Assembly: GCA_034620365.1 (NCBI GenBank)
Contig: JAQGEQ010000192.1
Span: 1,855,001-1,919,000, forward strand
DNA: 64,000 bases
Direction of reading: 5' to 3'
Origin: Pegea sp. RAD2-039
Taxonomy: Eukaryota; Chordata; Thaliacea; Salpida; Salpidae
The notes below the pieces were generated by a model, which did no database searches, was not told the origin of the DNA, and saw nothing but the letters and a program-made list of their open reading frames with translations. Positions 54,785 through 64,000 of the stretch are shown piece by piece (position 1 is the first letter of the stretch; every line of letters starts with the position of its first letter). Made by a program: the position numbers and the translations under genes.

Positions 54785-55135
54785 TTAAAATATTTCATCG
54801 CGCACTTTTATGTATCCTTAATACAAAGACAAGGACGCTGATCTTACGTTTGCCTTTTGAGAGTTCTCCATACAACAGATCCGTTGAGGTCTGTCCGTCT
54901 TCCATCTGATGTATATGACTAAACTGTTGAAGCTTGCGGCGGCTTAGCGATAAAATTGTAAATTGTTGTTAAGTCAGTGTGCTTTGGATGTTTTTGCTTG
55001 ATTTTAATGAAGCTATTTTTGAGCCGAGATAGACAAAATTATCTGCAGTCTCAGCATTACAGCCATCGATGTTGATTGGTTGTGGAACGTCAGCAGCTTG
55101 CCTAAGAACTTTTGTTTTTTTATAACTGATTTAAA
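54785..55135 (-). mobile_element. Non-LTR retrotransposon remnant (YLGS...RMEDG family), internally deleted
   Basis: Minus-strand translation shows PINIDGCNAETADNFVYLGS (about 55020-55085), the conserved NFxYLGSxIS block after the reverse-transcriptase palm, and then, after only about 35 codons, HIHQMEDGQTSTDLLYGELS (about 54860-54920), which in intact elements lies far downstream. The intervening thumb/connection region is therefore deleted. Stops are present. Long A/T flanks give no clear target-site duplication. Confidence 0.65.
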
Positions 55136-55379
55136 CTATTTATTTTTTGAACTAGTGAGACAGCGAGTTACAAATTCAACTTTTATCGTACAAAAAACCA
55201 AGTATCATGAGCGTAGAGATAATTGGAAGGTTTTTGGTAACACAATTCAAGATTAATACAGAAAGAATAGAGGTTTAGGAAAAAGGTAAATTACGAATAA
55301 AAAATTTGATATAGCAAAATAGAAGAAGAATGTGAGAAAAGTGGTATTATACCTTGCAATACTGCAAGGATTTAAAACT

Positions 55380-55840
55380 TAGCTTACAGAGACGTGCTTC
55401 GTATGAAGAATTCCACATCTAATGCTTTTTAAAAGATTGAAGCTTTGTTATCTCTTCTTAGATGAGGACTCGATTGATGTATGTGGAAAAAGCTTTAATA
55501 AATTATAAATATTTCTTTTCTTAAAAGATTTGAAAATTTGGTATGCAGTCGATGAACCGATTTAGAACAAACCATTTGTGCAGTGAGTCAAATATCTTGA
55601 GAGACAAAGAGTCCTAGTTCTTTAATGACTTAACATTGGAAGATTTTATTATTATCTAAATAAAAGTCTGATGATGTTGGGCTGGAGCTAAAAGGTTCTT
55701 CTTTTATTAGGTCAAAACATTTGTTGGTGGCAAGATTGAGTTGTATCGATTGAAGCCATAGATTAGTGAATTCCAAAAAAAATTGAAGAGTAACTGATTT
55801 AGTACTAAAAAGTTTGTTATTGTTGGCAAAAAGCATTAAA
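55380..55840 (-). mobile_element. CR1/Jockey-type LINE remnant, paralogous to 10.8-11.3 kb
   Basis: Minus-strand segments: SIQLNLATNKCFDL (palm C-terminal, like the LxLNxxKC of CR1 elements), SSSPTSSDFYLDNN and KELGLFVSQDI (the K-x-LGV-x-x-S/D-D-L block). Several stops and frame changes. Nucleotide words GATGAACC, GATTTTATTNTT and a GATGTTGGGCTGGAGCT-like stretch match the copy at 10.9-11.3 kb in the same order. Confidence 0.6.
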
Positions 55841-56657
55841 TTTCTAGATTTATTTAGAAATGTAAAACTGTTTTATTTTTTTCCAAAGTTTGCGAATTAA
55901 AATCGATTATCAGCCATTTTTCATACTTGCTAACCCCTATTTACATTATTTCATACCAAGTTAAGCTGATTAATTGTATTCAGCATTATTTGAAACCAAT
56001 GAAAAGTTTTGATAATATAGTTAAATCAGCTTTTAATTTAAAGGATCTACTTATTTACAACATTTTTAAATATCACAGTTTATTGATCAGTGAGCCTTCT
56101 TCAAGCTATTACTTAGCACCTTCTCAAACTTTTTGTATTTGTTTTTGAATCGTTGAATTCAAATCACAATCACATTTCGGGTTCATTAAAGCAGATAGAA
56201 ATGGAAAAGAAATCAATTTCGGTTTGTTACTAATCCAATTTCGCCCATTTGTAAAATATATTTTCAAGATTATTCCGTTATTATTCTCTTTCATACTTTT
56301 TTTATTTAAAGATATAAGTACTTACCCTGGTCAAGTGCGATTATCTGAATTAAACTAATTTTTATAAATATTTTCTTATCTATTAGATTGCTTCTTATAA
56401 AACCTAATTAGTATCTTTCTATTTAATTTTGGTATAAATATTTGATGTAATTTTTAAATTTAAATGTTTCCAGATAATTGAAACTTATTTTTAAATATCT
56501 GGAAATATTTTTATAGAAATATATAAAATATGTATCAAATAAAAATTAATATTTTTTTATTAAATGCAATTTTTAAGAATATTTTTCTAAAAAATATTTT
56601 GTTTATAGATATATATATATTTATTGTATAATTTATTTTTGCTAAATTTTGATCAAA
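55841..56657. other. Intergenic, promoter side of ACBP
   Basis: AT-rich; a short TATATATATA run near 56612. No other features. Confidence 0.5.
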
Positions 56658-56906
56658 ATGTCTGAAGAATTTTTGAAAGCTGCTGAAGAGGTGAAAACAT
56701 TCACCACCAGACCTTCTGATCAAGATCTTCTTGAGCTTTACTCCTTATTTAAGCAAGCTACTGTAGGAGATTGTGATACTGCTCGCCCTGGAATGCTGGA
56801 TTTTAAGGGTAAAGCAAAGTGGGACGCATGGAATGGTTTGAAAGGAACTTCAAAAGCTGATGCTGAAAAGAAGTATATTGCTAAAGTTGCATCACTTAGA
56901 GCTTAA
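56658..56906 (+). CDS. DBI: Acyl-CoA-binding protein, single exon
   Basis: 82-aa cytosolic carrier of medium/long-chain acyl-CoA esters (family norm 86-90 aa). ATG at 56658 was chosen because it gives the usual [12 protein letters not shown] start. Four-helix ACBP signatures: [34 protein letters not shown] and the helix-4 Lys/Tyr pair in AEKKYIAKV. It lacks introns. AATAAA at 57052 ends the message. Confidence 0.96.
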   Translation: MSEEFLKAAEEVKTFTTRPSDQDLLELYSLFKQATVGDCDTARPGMLDFKGKAKWDAWNGLKGTSKADAEKKYIAKVASLRA

Positions 56907-57051
56907 AGATTATCTTCATAAAGACATAGATGCTGGTTGTTGAACTTTCTAATTCTTATTAAGATCTCTACTTCATAATTTTGGATCTGAATTCTTTTAA
57001 TTCCAACTGTTTGAGTTCATTTTCTATCTCTTTAAGTTGTTTTTATGTTTA

Positions 57052-57057
57052 AATAAA
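57052..57057 (+). terminator. Polyadenylation signal of ACBP
   Basis: AATAAA about 145 bp after the ACBP stop. Confidence 0.6.
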
Positions 57058-57358
57058 TGATGAACAATTTTTAAGTATATTCATGTAATCTAGTAAGGCT
57101 AACACTCACTTTAAAAACTCTTTTAGAAATAATCAAGCTGTAAATATTTTAAGCAAATTTATAACTATTTTAATGTAATATTTCAACGTAAATCTTTATA
57201 TGTATCTTTAGTTTTGAAGCGTTTGACATTAAAACAATTTCTATTTGAAATTATTTATTGTATCAGTATATTTTTGTCTGATTAACATAATTCTGTGTTT
57301 TGAAATTAATTTCTTATAATCAATTAACTGAAATGGCTTTTTATTCAGTTTAGTAATC

Positions 57359-57925
57359 ATGTTATATAAATCTAGAAGTTATTTTTGTAACATCATAAAA
57401 AGCAATCATTTTCTGAAATTTTCACAAAGTCATATACACACTTTGCCAACTCTTACCCTATACACCAAAGAAATCTGCCCTTTATGTGATATTGCAAAAG
57501 AACAAATATCTCCTTATAAGCACAAGGTACTTATTAATTAGTTTATATAATATATATAGAGATCATACAGCTAATTTAATATATATAATTTAGATTATAA
57601 AGCTTATTAGTATAAACTTTTAACTGGTGTTTTACTTTTAAACTAATACATAATCTTTATGAAGTATTTATTTTATATAATAGTTTGTGTAAACTGAACA
57701 AAGTCCAATGTTGCAGTTAAATGCTCATTAAGTTTTTTTTTACAGTTTCTTTTTAAAACTGTTGATATAAGTGCCAAAGGAAACGAGAATTGGTGGGACT
57801 TATACAAATTTGATATTCCAGTTTTCCATTTTGAAGGAGAATTTCTAATGAAGCACAGAGCTGATATTGAAAAACTAAAAACAGCTTTAGAATTGCATGC
57901 TAACAAAGAAACTCCAGAATGTTGA
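57359..57925 (+). CDS. C5orf63: Glutaredoxin-like protein (C5orf63/DUF836 type), 2 exons
   Basis: 115 aa; exons 57359-57526 and 57746-57925 (phase 0). It has the thioredoxin-fold pattern of the DUF836 glutaredoxin-like family: TLYTKEICPLCDIAKE with a CPLC dithiol (about residues 40-43), WWDLYKFDIPVFHFEGEF with the cis-Pro, then a short final helix. The N-terminal 30 residues are basic and hydrophobic and could be a mitochondrial presequence. The human counterpart is uncharacterised; redox activity is inferred. Its stop codon overlaps the inferred ANKRD16-like first exon. Confidence 0.88.
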
Positions 57926-59528
57926 CACTACAAAAGGTACAGTCGTTACTGATAAACTAATTTTCATGAATATTCAAAATTAAAGGTTAGATTTCTCAAA
58001 ATTTTTCAATTTTATTGAATTTGAGTTGTTTTTAAATGTAGTCAAGTGAAATTACAATCTGAAGTTTTTATTTTTAATACAAAACTCACATTTAAAGCTT
58101 ATTTAGAACAAATAATTTGACTATAATATTTGTAAGCAGAAAAAACAAATCCAACGAAAACTCTGGAAAATTATTCAAAAATCTGACCTAGTCAGTGAAC
58201 TAGAAGATTACTTCATCTCATTAGGAGCAGAGGTAGTCAAAGACATTTTACATTTTGTGCATTCTGCATCTGGAGATACTATTGCTCATCAAATTGCTCG
58301 TCACAACCGCTGGAAGATATTAGAATTTCTTCATAAACATTATCATCTACATTTGGAAAAAGCCAATTTAGACGGCAAAGAACCATTACACGAAGCAGCC
58401 AGTTTCGGCTCCTTACAAGTAGCTACTTATCTACTTGTAGAAGGTGGAGTTAAAGTAGACCCACTTAAAAGAGCAGGCTGGACGCCTTTGATGATGGCAG
58501 CAAATCGTTTTGATAATCTGTTGATGATTCAGTTTTTGGTTGAAAATGGAGCTGGAATTCACTTATGCAATAAAGTAAATGTTCTATAACTTGTTGTAAA
58601 TGCTAACAAGTATTTGTAGTCTAATATTTGACAAAAAATCGTTTAACGAATTAATTAACTCTGATAGAAGCAAATTGTGAAATGTTTATCATTCAAGCAC
58701 AAAGTCTTTTGTTGATTCTGTGCTATCATCATCTTTAATGTTTGTTTTATAAAGTTTTGGAAAATTTTGCAATATTTAACAACCCAAAATAAATTAAATC
58801 TTCATTTGAAGTAATAATTAAACTTTTAAAATAAGAATTTAAAGTCTTCAAAACCCCTATTTATTCTAAATTGATTTTTTTGTAATCTTTAGGATGGTTG
58901 GAACACTTTTCATGTCTCTTGTCGAACTGGAAATCTTGATATTGTCAGATTTTTATATAATCTTGATTCATCAATTCTAAGTAATATTAGTACAAATGGC
59001 AGAACACCGCTTCATACTGCTGCTCTTCATGGGAATACTGATATTGTGTCTTTTATCAAACTACATCAAAAGAATCTGTAAGTATAATAAATGATTCATA
59101 ATGTTTCAAAATGAACTTATTCGTTTTGTTTTTTCAGCTTTTCAATCAAAGATAACTGTGGAAGTTATCCATTGATGGATGCTGTTAGATCTGATAATAT
59201 TTCAACTACAGAAGCTTGTCTGGCAGCACAACCTCAATATTTACTTGCTGTAAATAAAACTGGGCAGAACTGTCTTCACATAGCCGCAGAAGCAAACAGC
59301 AGTCGAGTCATAGAATATTTGGTAGAAAAGAAATTATTTGATGTTGATGTAAAAGTCGATGAAATAACCTCTATATTTCATGGGCAAACTTCTTTACATA
59401 TTGCATATTTGAATAACAATCAACAATCTATTGAAACTTTAAAACTGTTAGGAGCTAACCAAGAATTAAAAGACTCTAATGGTAGACTTCCACACAAAAT
59501 GAGTCTGAAAAAACTTTGGACCCAATAA
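57919..59528 (+). CDS. ANKRD16: Ankyrin-repeat protein, ANKRD16-like, 4 exons
   Basis: 342 aa (human ANKRD16 361), the co-regulator of alanyl-tRNA synthetase that captures misactivated serine in mammals. Exons 57919-57936, 58140-58574, 58893-59077, 59138-59528; phases close. Ankyrin repeats are clear: GDTIAHQIARHNRW, GKEPLHEAASFGSLQVATYL, AGWTPLMMAA, DGWNTFHVSCRTGN, GRTPLHTAALHGN, CGSYPLMDAV, GQNCLHIAAEANS and QTSLHIAYLNN. The order and the PLHEAAS, GWN-FH and DNCG words fit ANKRD16. Exon 1 encodes only six residues; its ATG (57919-57921) lies inside the last codons of the upstream gene (TGA 57923-57925). No other in-frame ATG precedes the repeats. This start is inferred. Confidence 0.85.
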
Positions 59529-60959
59529 AACTGTCTACAAAATTGTTTATGAGTTTTTATATTTTAGTTAAACTTCAAGTTTTTCAATATTTTCTTTTCG
59601 ATAAACAAAAGTTATTATTAGCTTTTCAATTATTTATTTCAAAACTTAAGAGAGAGAGGTTATTTTTTTGGTTTAGTTTCAAATGAAAAATCTAAACTAT
59701 TTAAATAATCTTTTTTGCTAAGAATATGTTCTGTTTTGATGATTAAGTATCAGTTTGTTGACTTCTATCTGTAAAAAATATGATGTTAATCTTAGAAAAC
59801 TTTAGCTGGTTGGTTTTTAATTAAAACCAATATTTAAATAACAATTAATTAATTTTTATTAGCAACACATAACAAGTCGTACGTGACTTCCAGTCATTCT
59901 AAAAGTATCACAGTTTTGAAATAGAAAATGATTAAAATTTAAAAACGAATTAAATTAATGAATTTCAAGTAAAGTATTTAGTTGTTAAACTTCTATTTCT
60001 GATATTTTCTGATATTTTTCGAAATATCTTTTCGTGAAGCTATTATTTGTTTTAATTTCCTATTTAAGAGCAAAAATCAACCTTAAATAAAACGTTAGTG
60101 TTGTGCATAAAAAGTTTTTAGAACAGACTACAACAACAAGATACTGGTTCAAATTAAAAATTTTATATCAGCAACAAACAAAATGTCACCGAAAGTACAA
60201 CTGCAGTACAAAAATTCCTGATAGTTAAATTTTTCATGAGAACAATGAATTAATCATCGGTAACTCGTGAGCCAAGAAGGTCTTTGAGCCAAATAACATT
60301 TCAGCTTTGCAAAGAATGTTACTTTTTGTCATCAGCTTTTGGTTAAATTTAAGAAAATTATATATGAATAAGTTGTTTACATAAACTTTCACTGTTAAAC
60401 TCATAAAATGCTTTTTAAGACCTGTTAGTTTTTCTTGAATAATTTATAGTTCTTTTTAAACTGTTTCTTTATTAATTTTATTTTAATGGTTTTGAACAGC
60501 TAAACACAATAAACTTTTTTTGTCATTTAGTTGTGTTTATTTTATAATTTTTAATCAAAACAACTGTGTTTATAAGTTAAAAAAACGTCTAAAGAAATGT
60601 TAAGTCATTTTTTCAAAAAATACTTTTAGATTGTATTTAAAAAAAGTATCTAAACAATTTATTTAATGTGTACTAATAAAAATTCAACCAGAGATAGCTT
60701 CATATTAAAACTTTATTAGAATAAAACTAAATATTGTATTCTCGAATAAATAGTGAATAATAAATCGGAGATATTTTCAAATAAACCATTATTTTTACAA
60801 ATCAATTGCATTTTATTTTAAATTCTTCATAATAATTTGAATCAAATTTTATTCAAGTATAAAATCTTTCACATTTAAACCTCTCAATTTAACAGTTTAT
60901 AATTTAAGATTCATTCAAATTTTTCAAAGAATTCCTAAATTAGAAATTTTCTTTAAAAA
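59529..60959. other. Intergenic between convergent genes
   Basis: AT-rich 3' flanks of the ANKRD16-like gene and of the minus-strand protease homologue. Nothing else was recognised. Confidence 0.5.
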
Positions 60960-63900
60960 TTATTCCCAAAATAGAGTAGCAGAAACTTGACGTCTTGCAA
61001 TATCATCATTACTTCGTAAGACTATGACTACAGAGTTTGTGACAAGCCGAATTTGAAAGTTCGTCTTTTGACCTGAATAAACTCCTGAAAAATAGAAAAT
61101 AACTTTTAAATAAGTAAAGTTGGTTAATCAGTTTAACATTCTGTTAATGTTATAAAAACATGATAATAAATCTTAGATTTCTTACCGAACAAGTTTGTTG
61201 AGTTTTGATCTTTTGCTAGCACAAACATCTTATCAATAGGTGACGTCTTAAATGTTGAGAAGTCAATGATAGCGGTTTGAAGATTAGAAGAGTTTGAAGA
61301 AGATACAAATGTCCAAATACAATCACCATTACCAAAATGTGCGAAAGGAAAACTTCGGCTTTGAAAACTTGAACTTGTAACTTCTAATAACAAGCTAACC
61401 CCTTGACAACCTTTAATAAGAAGGTTAAGAAATTGTGAAATTTTGACGAATATCTTTAACCTGATGGGCATTCTAACTCATCAGAAAAATCTTTACAGTC
61501 GATTGTACCATCACAAACAGCTGATTTTGAAATACATTTTCCATTTTTACATCTATGTTGATCTTTGCAAGCTCCATAAATTTCCGAATAATATTCAAAA
61601 TAATTTGTTCTGTTTTAAGTCAATTTTAAATAAAAAGTAAAATTTGATAAAGTGTTCACCTGAGTTTTGTCAAAAACTGATGCTTTGAGTTTGGTGTTAA
61701 CATCATAGTAATTATTCCACCTTCTTCTGAAGTGTAATAATGAGGTCCACTTTTCCAAGGATTAATTATTTTTCTTTTATTGATTACAACAATTACATTT
61801 CCATTATCAACTATTGGATTTGAGTTCATCTTAGGAATTACTATCACAACTACTTTACCCTAAAATTAAAACAAAATAGTTCCAAGTTTTTAATGTCTGC
61901 ATTAAACCTTTTGAGCTTTGAACGTCCATCTGCAAGACTTAACTTGCTTCCATTCAACTAAACGATTAAATTTAATTTTATGTCTCTTCTCATCAACAAC
62001 TTCAATCCAAGACTTTTGATATATGTTAGAATCTTCTTCAGAACTTTGTAAATATTTATCAGGTAAATTCATCTGGATTTTTTTCTGATACATTTTAGAA
62101 TAATATTGATAAAAAGGATCAAAACGCGAATCATAATAAGCATCAGTCGTACAACTAATTTCATCTTTGTAATTATTCATACAATCAATTACTCCATCGC
62201 AAACACTTGATAAAGGAATACATTTTTGGGTTAAGTCTGAATCTTCACAACCAAAACCACCAGGACAAACTACAAAAAATTCAATAAAACTTGAAAATGT
62301 TTAAACGATTTAATACAAAATTGTTGAGTTACCATCTTTAACAGTTTTTGAAATCCATTGATTAATCTCAGGATTTAATTGAGTCATGTATCCCATGCCA
62401 AGTTGTTGACCAACAAAAAAGTCTTCTAATTAAAAATATTTTTGTTGAAACAAGTTTAAAAAAATGTTTAAAAGTTGAAACCTTCAGAAGATTGAAAATT
62501 CAAATTTGTAAAGTTTGGTTTAAGAAAGTTTCGTTTCAAATTGATAATATTTTGTAACCCAACAAGATACCATCTTCCATCAAATCTTTGACAGAATAGA
62601 GATGTTCCTGGGTCATCCTAAAAACCAGCAAATCAAAACAACTTCAAATAAAAAGTTGAAAAATACCAAAAATGTTGAATCTTTAATACTTTCATATCCA
62701 GTTTTCAAAATTCCTCTCAAATTTTTTAGGTCTTAAAAGAGGAAAGTTAGATAAGATCAATCAATGAAGTCCTTACCATCATCTTTTTTGAGTAACTCAT
62801 AACAATCCTTTAAAGAAACATTTTTCATTTTTAAAGAGCAAAAAAATTTCAGCCAACTTTCAGTAGCTGATTTGATGATCACGTGATGCTCATATATTGT
62901 CCATTCAGAAGAAGTCATCAAACTGAAGATATTTTCGAAAATATTTTGAATTAAATCATTTTTACTAAATTTACTTTGGTGGATTATGGCCAACGACAAC
63001 ACATTTGACCATGGAGTTGTTTGAGTTATTTTCAGCGGGAAAAAAGAACAATTGTCCCCGCAAGTCAGATTCATTCTCCTCGATGCAGGCAAAACTATTG
63101 GAATCTCCTCTGTTTTCGGCAAATTTCTCATCAAACATCAAATATTCTTCTTCGGCAAACTCTTTTGAGACATAAATCGGATTTTTCTGATCATCTTCAT
63201 TTTGATATAATTGAAGAAGGGCAACATCAAATCGTGACCGAAAGATTTCTTCTTCTAACTTTTTTCTTTTTTTTAAATCATCAAAATAAAATTTAGGATG
63301 AAGAATCCAGCGACGAACAGATCGGCTCTCAGATCCGCTGATCACCAGATATTTCGTTTGATCTTCATCAACTTCTTCAATTTCTCCATAACCAGAATTT
63401 GTCGTCAATTTTTTGAACCACTTGTCTACGTGAGCTACAAAAGTTGCGATTTTATGTAAATTAGGACAAACAAATTCAAGTTACCTGTTTCATCATTTGC
63501 AATTTGATTTTTTGTTATTTCCAACAAATTTAAATCAACTAAACAGTGAGCTGAACAAACCACCCAGTTAGTATCAATAAAAACAACTGAACATAAAAAT
63601 ATCCGTTCCAAATCTGCTGTTTCCGAAATCTTCTCTAAATACAAGGAGGCGATCCACGGCCAGTTAGTAGAAGAAGAAATTTGCTGCCAACAAAGTTTTA
63701 TTGATGACGTAACTTGATGACGTCATCGTCTTACCGCTGAATATTTATTTGAATTATTCATAATTTCTTTCTCAATTCGTTTTCCACAATTTTCATTCAA
63801 AGTATGAAATCGAGAAGCGGTGACGTCATCATCACATTTACTTTCATCTTTACCTCCAAAACAATCAACAAGACCATCACAAACAAACTCGTCGAGGTTC

Positions 63901-63982
63901 TTAACATCATTTTTCAAATCACATAACGTTTTTTTGTCGCAAATTTCCGATTTTGTTGCAAAGTTTTGATTTGAGAAGAAAT
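60960..63982 (-). CDS. Modular LDLa/serine-protease-homologue/CUB protein, 5' end outside the window
   Basis: Exons in transcript order: 63982-63735, 63683-63485, 63434-62975, 62922-62777, 62731-62667, 62617-62482, 62425-62333, 62269-61908, 61859-61660, 61609-61461, 61410-61186, 61084-60960; phases close over about 800 aa and the first exon begins in mid-codon. Domain order: LDLa ([18 protein letters not shown]), chymotrypsin-fold domain, LDLa (SVCDGVIDC), CUB-like (SCRWTFKA), LDLa ([18 protein letters not shown]), CUB (DCIWTF...), stop. In the protease domain His57 (SAHC) and Asp102 (FDVALL) are kept, but the GDSGGP box is DDPGTSL, so the catalytic serine is missing. No R-IVGG activation site is seen before NWPWIASL. 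It is probably an extracellular non-catalytic homologue, perhaps in immunity or adhesion. Confidence 0.87.
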
Positions 63983-64000
63983 CTGAAAAGATATATTTTT

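Overview
This is a window of animal nuclear DNA. It is strongly AT-rich, with spliced genes whose introns are often only 48-60 bp (GT...AG), although some are several hundred bp. Metazoan hallmarks are a GALNT-family protein, an ABI/SH3 adaptor, a rhodopsin-class GPCR, a modular LDLa/CUB serine-protease homologue and cilium-associated genes. The short introns, the many TGACGTCA and TCACGTGA palindromes, a very-long-ECL2 receptor like the C3a-receptor-like protein I recall from Ciona, and an apparently overlapping two-gene unit all suggest a tunicate or similar marine invertebrate. The animal assignment is firm; the tunicate assignment is inference from memory.

Layout: 0-4 kb, elongation factor 2 (+, 14 exons). 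4-6.5 kb, intergenic with a tRNA-derived SINE. 6.5-9.4 kb, an LRRC71-like leucine-rich-repeat gene (+). 9.4-24.5 kb, a gene-poor AT-rich tract holding retroelement debris, a small minisatellite and an unresolved coding-like relic near 23-24.5 kb. 24.6-28.9 kb, a GPCR with an unusually long second extracellular loop (+, 8 exons). 29-35 kb, mostly empty, with an ABCC-transporter pseudogene fragment (-), a candidate 79-aa gene (+) and ER-stress-element-like sites. 35.3-36.9 kb, calreticulin (+). 38.5-42 kb, a GALNT-like gene (-) that has lost its metal-binding histidines. 43.7-44.2 kb, GLRX5 (-). 47.1-48.9 kb, a 217-aa protein resembling ciliary microtubule inner proteins (-). 49.7 kb, tRNA-Tyr with an intron. 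50.8-52.2 kb, intronless ABI (-). 54.8-55.8 kb, LINE remnants (-). 56.7 kb, acyl-CoA-binding protein (+). 57.4-59.5 kb, a C5orf63-type glutaredoxin-like gene whose stop codon overlaps the inferred start of an ANKRD16-like gene (+). 61-64 kb, the 3' part of an LDLa-protease-homologue-LDLa-CUB-LDLa-CUB gene (-) that runs off the window.

I assembled the exon models by hand. For each major gene every splice phase closed: eEF2 840 aa, LRRC71-like 514 aa, GPCR 817 aa, calreticulin 409 aa, GALNT-like 508 aa, ciliary protein 217 aa, C5orf63-like 115 aa, ANKRD16-like 342 aa. The genes are mostly independent housekeeping, secretory-pathway, ciliary and immune-type functions rather than a pathway cluster. 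The most interesting signals are the palindromic octamer enrichment, the stop/start overlap, two predicted pseudoenzymes and the long-loop receptor.
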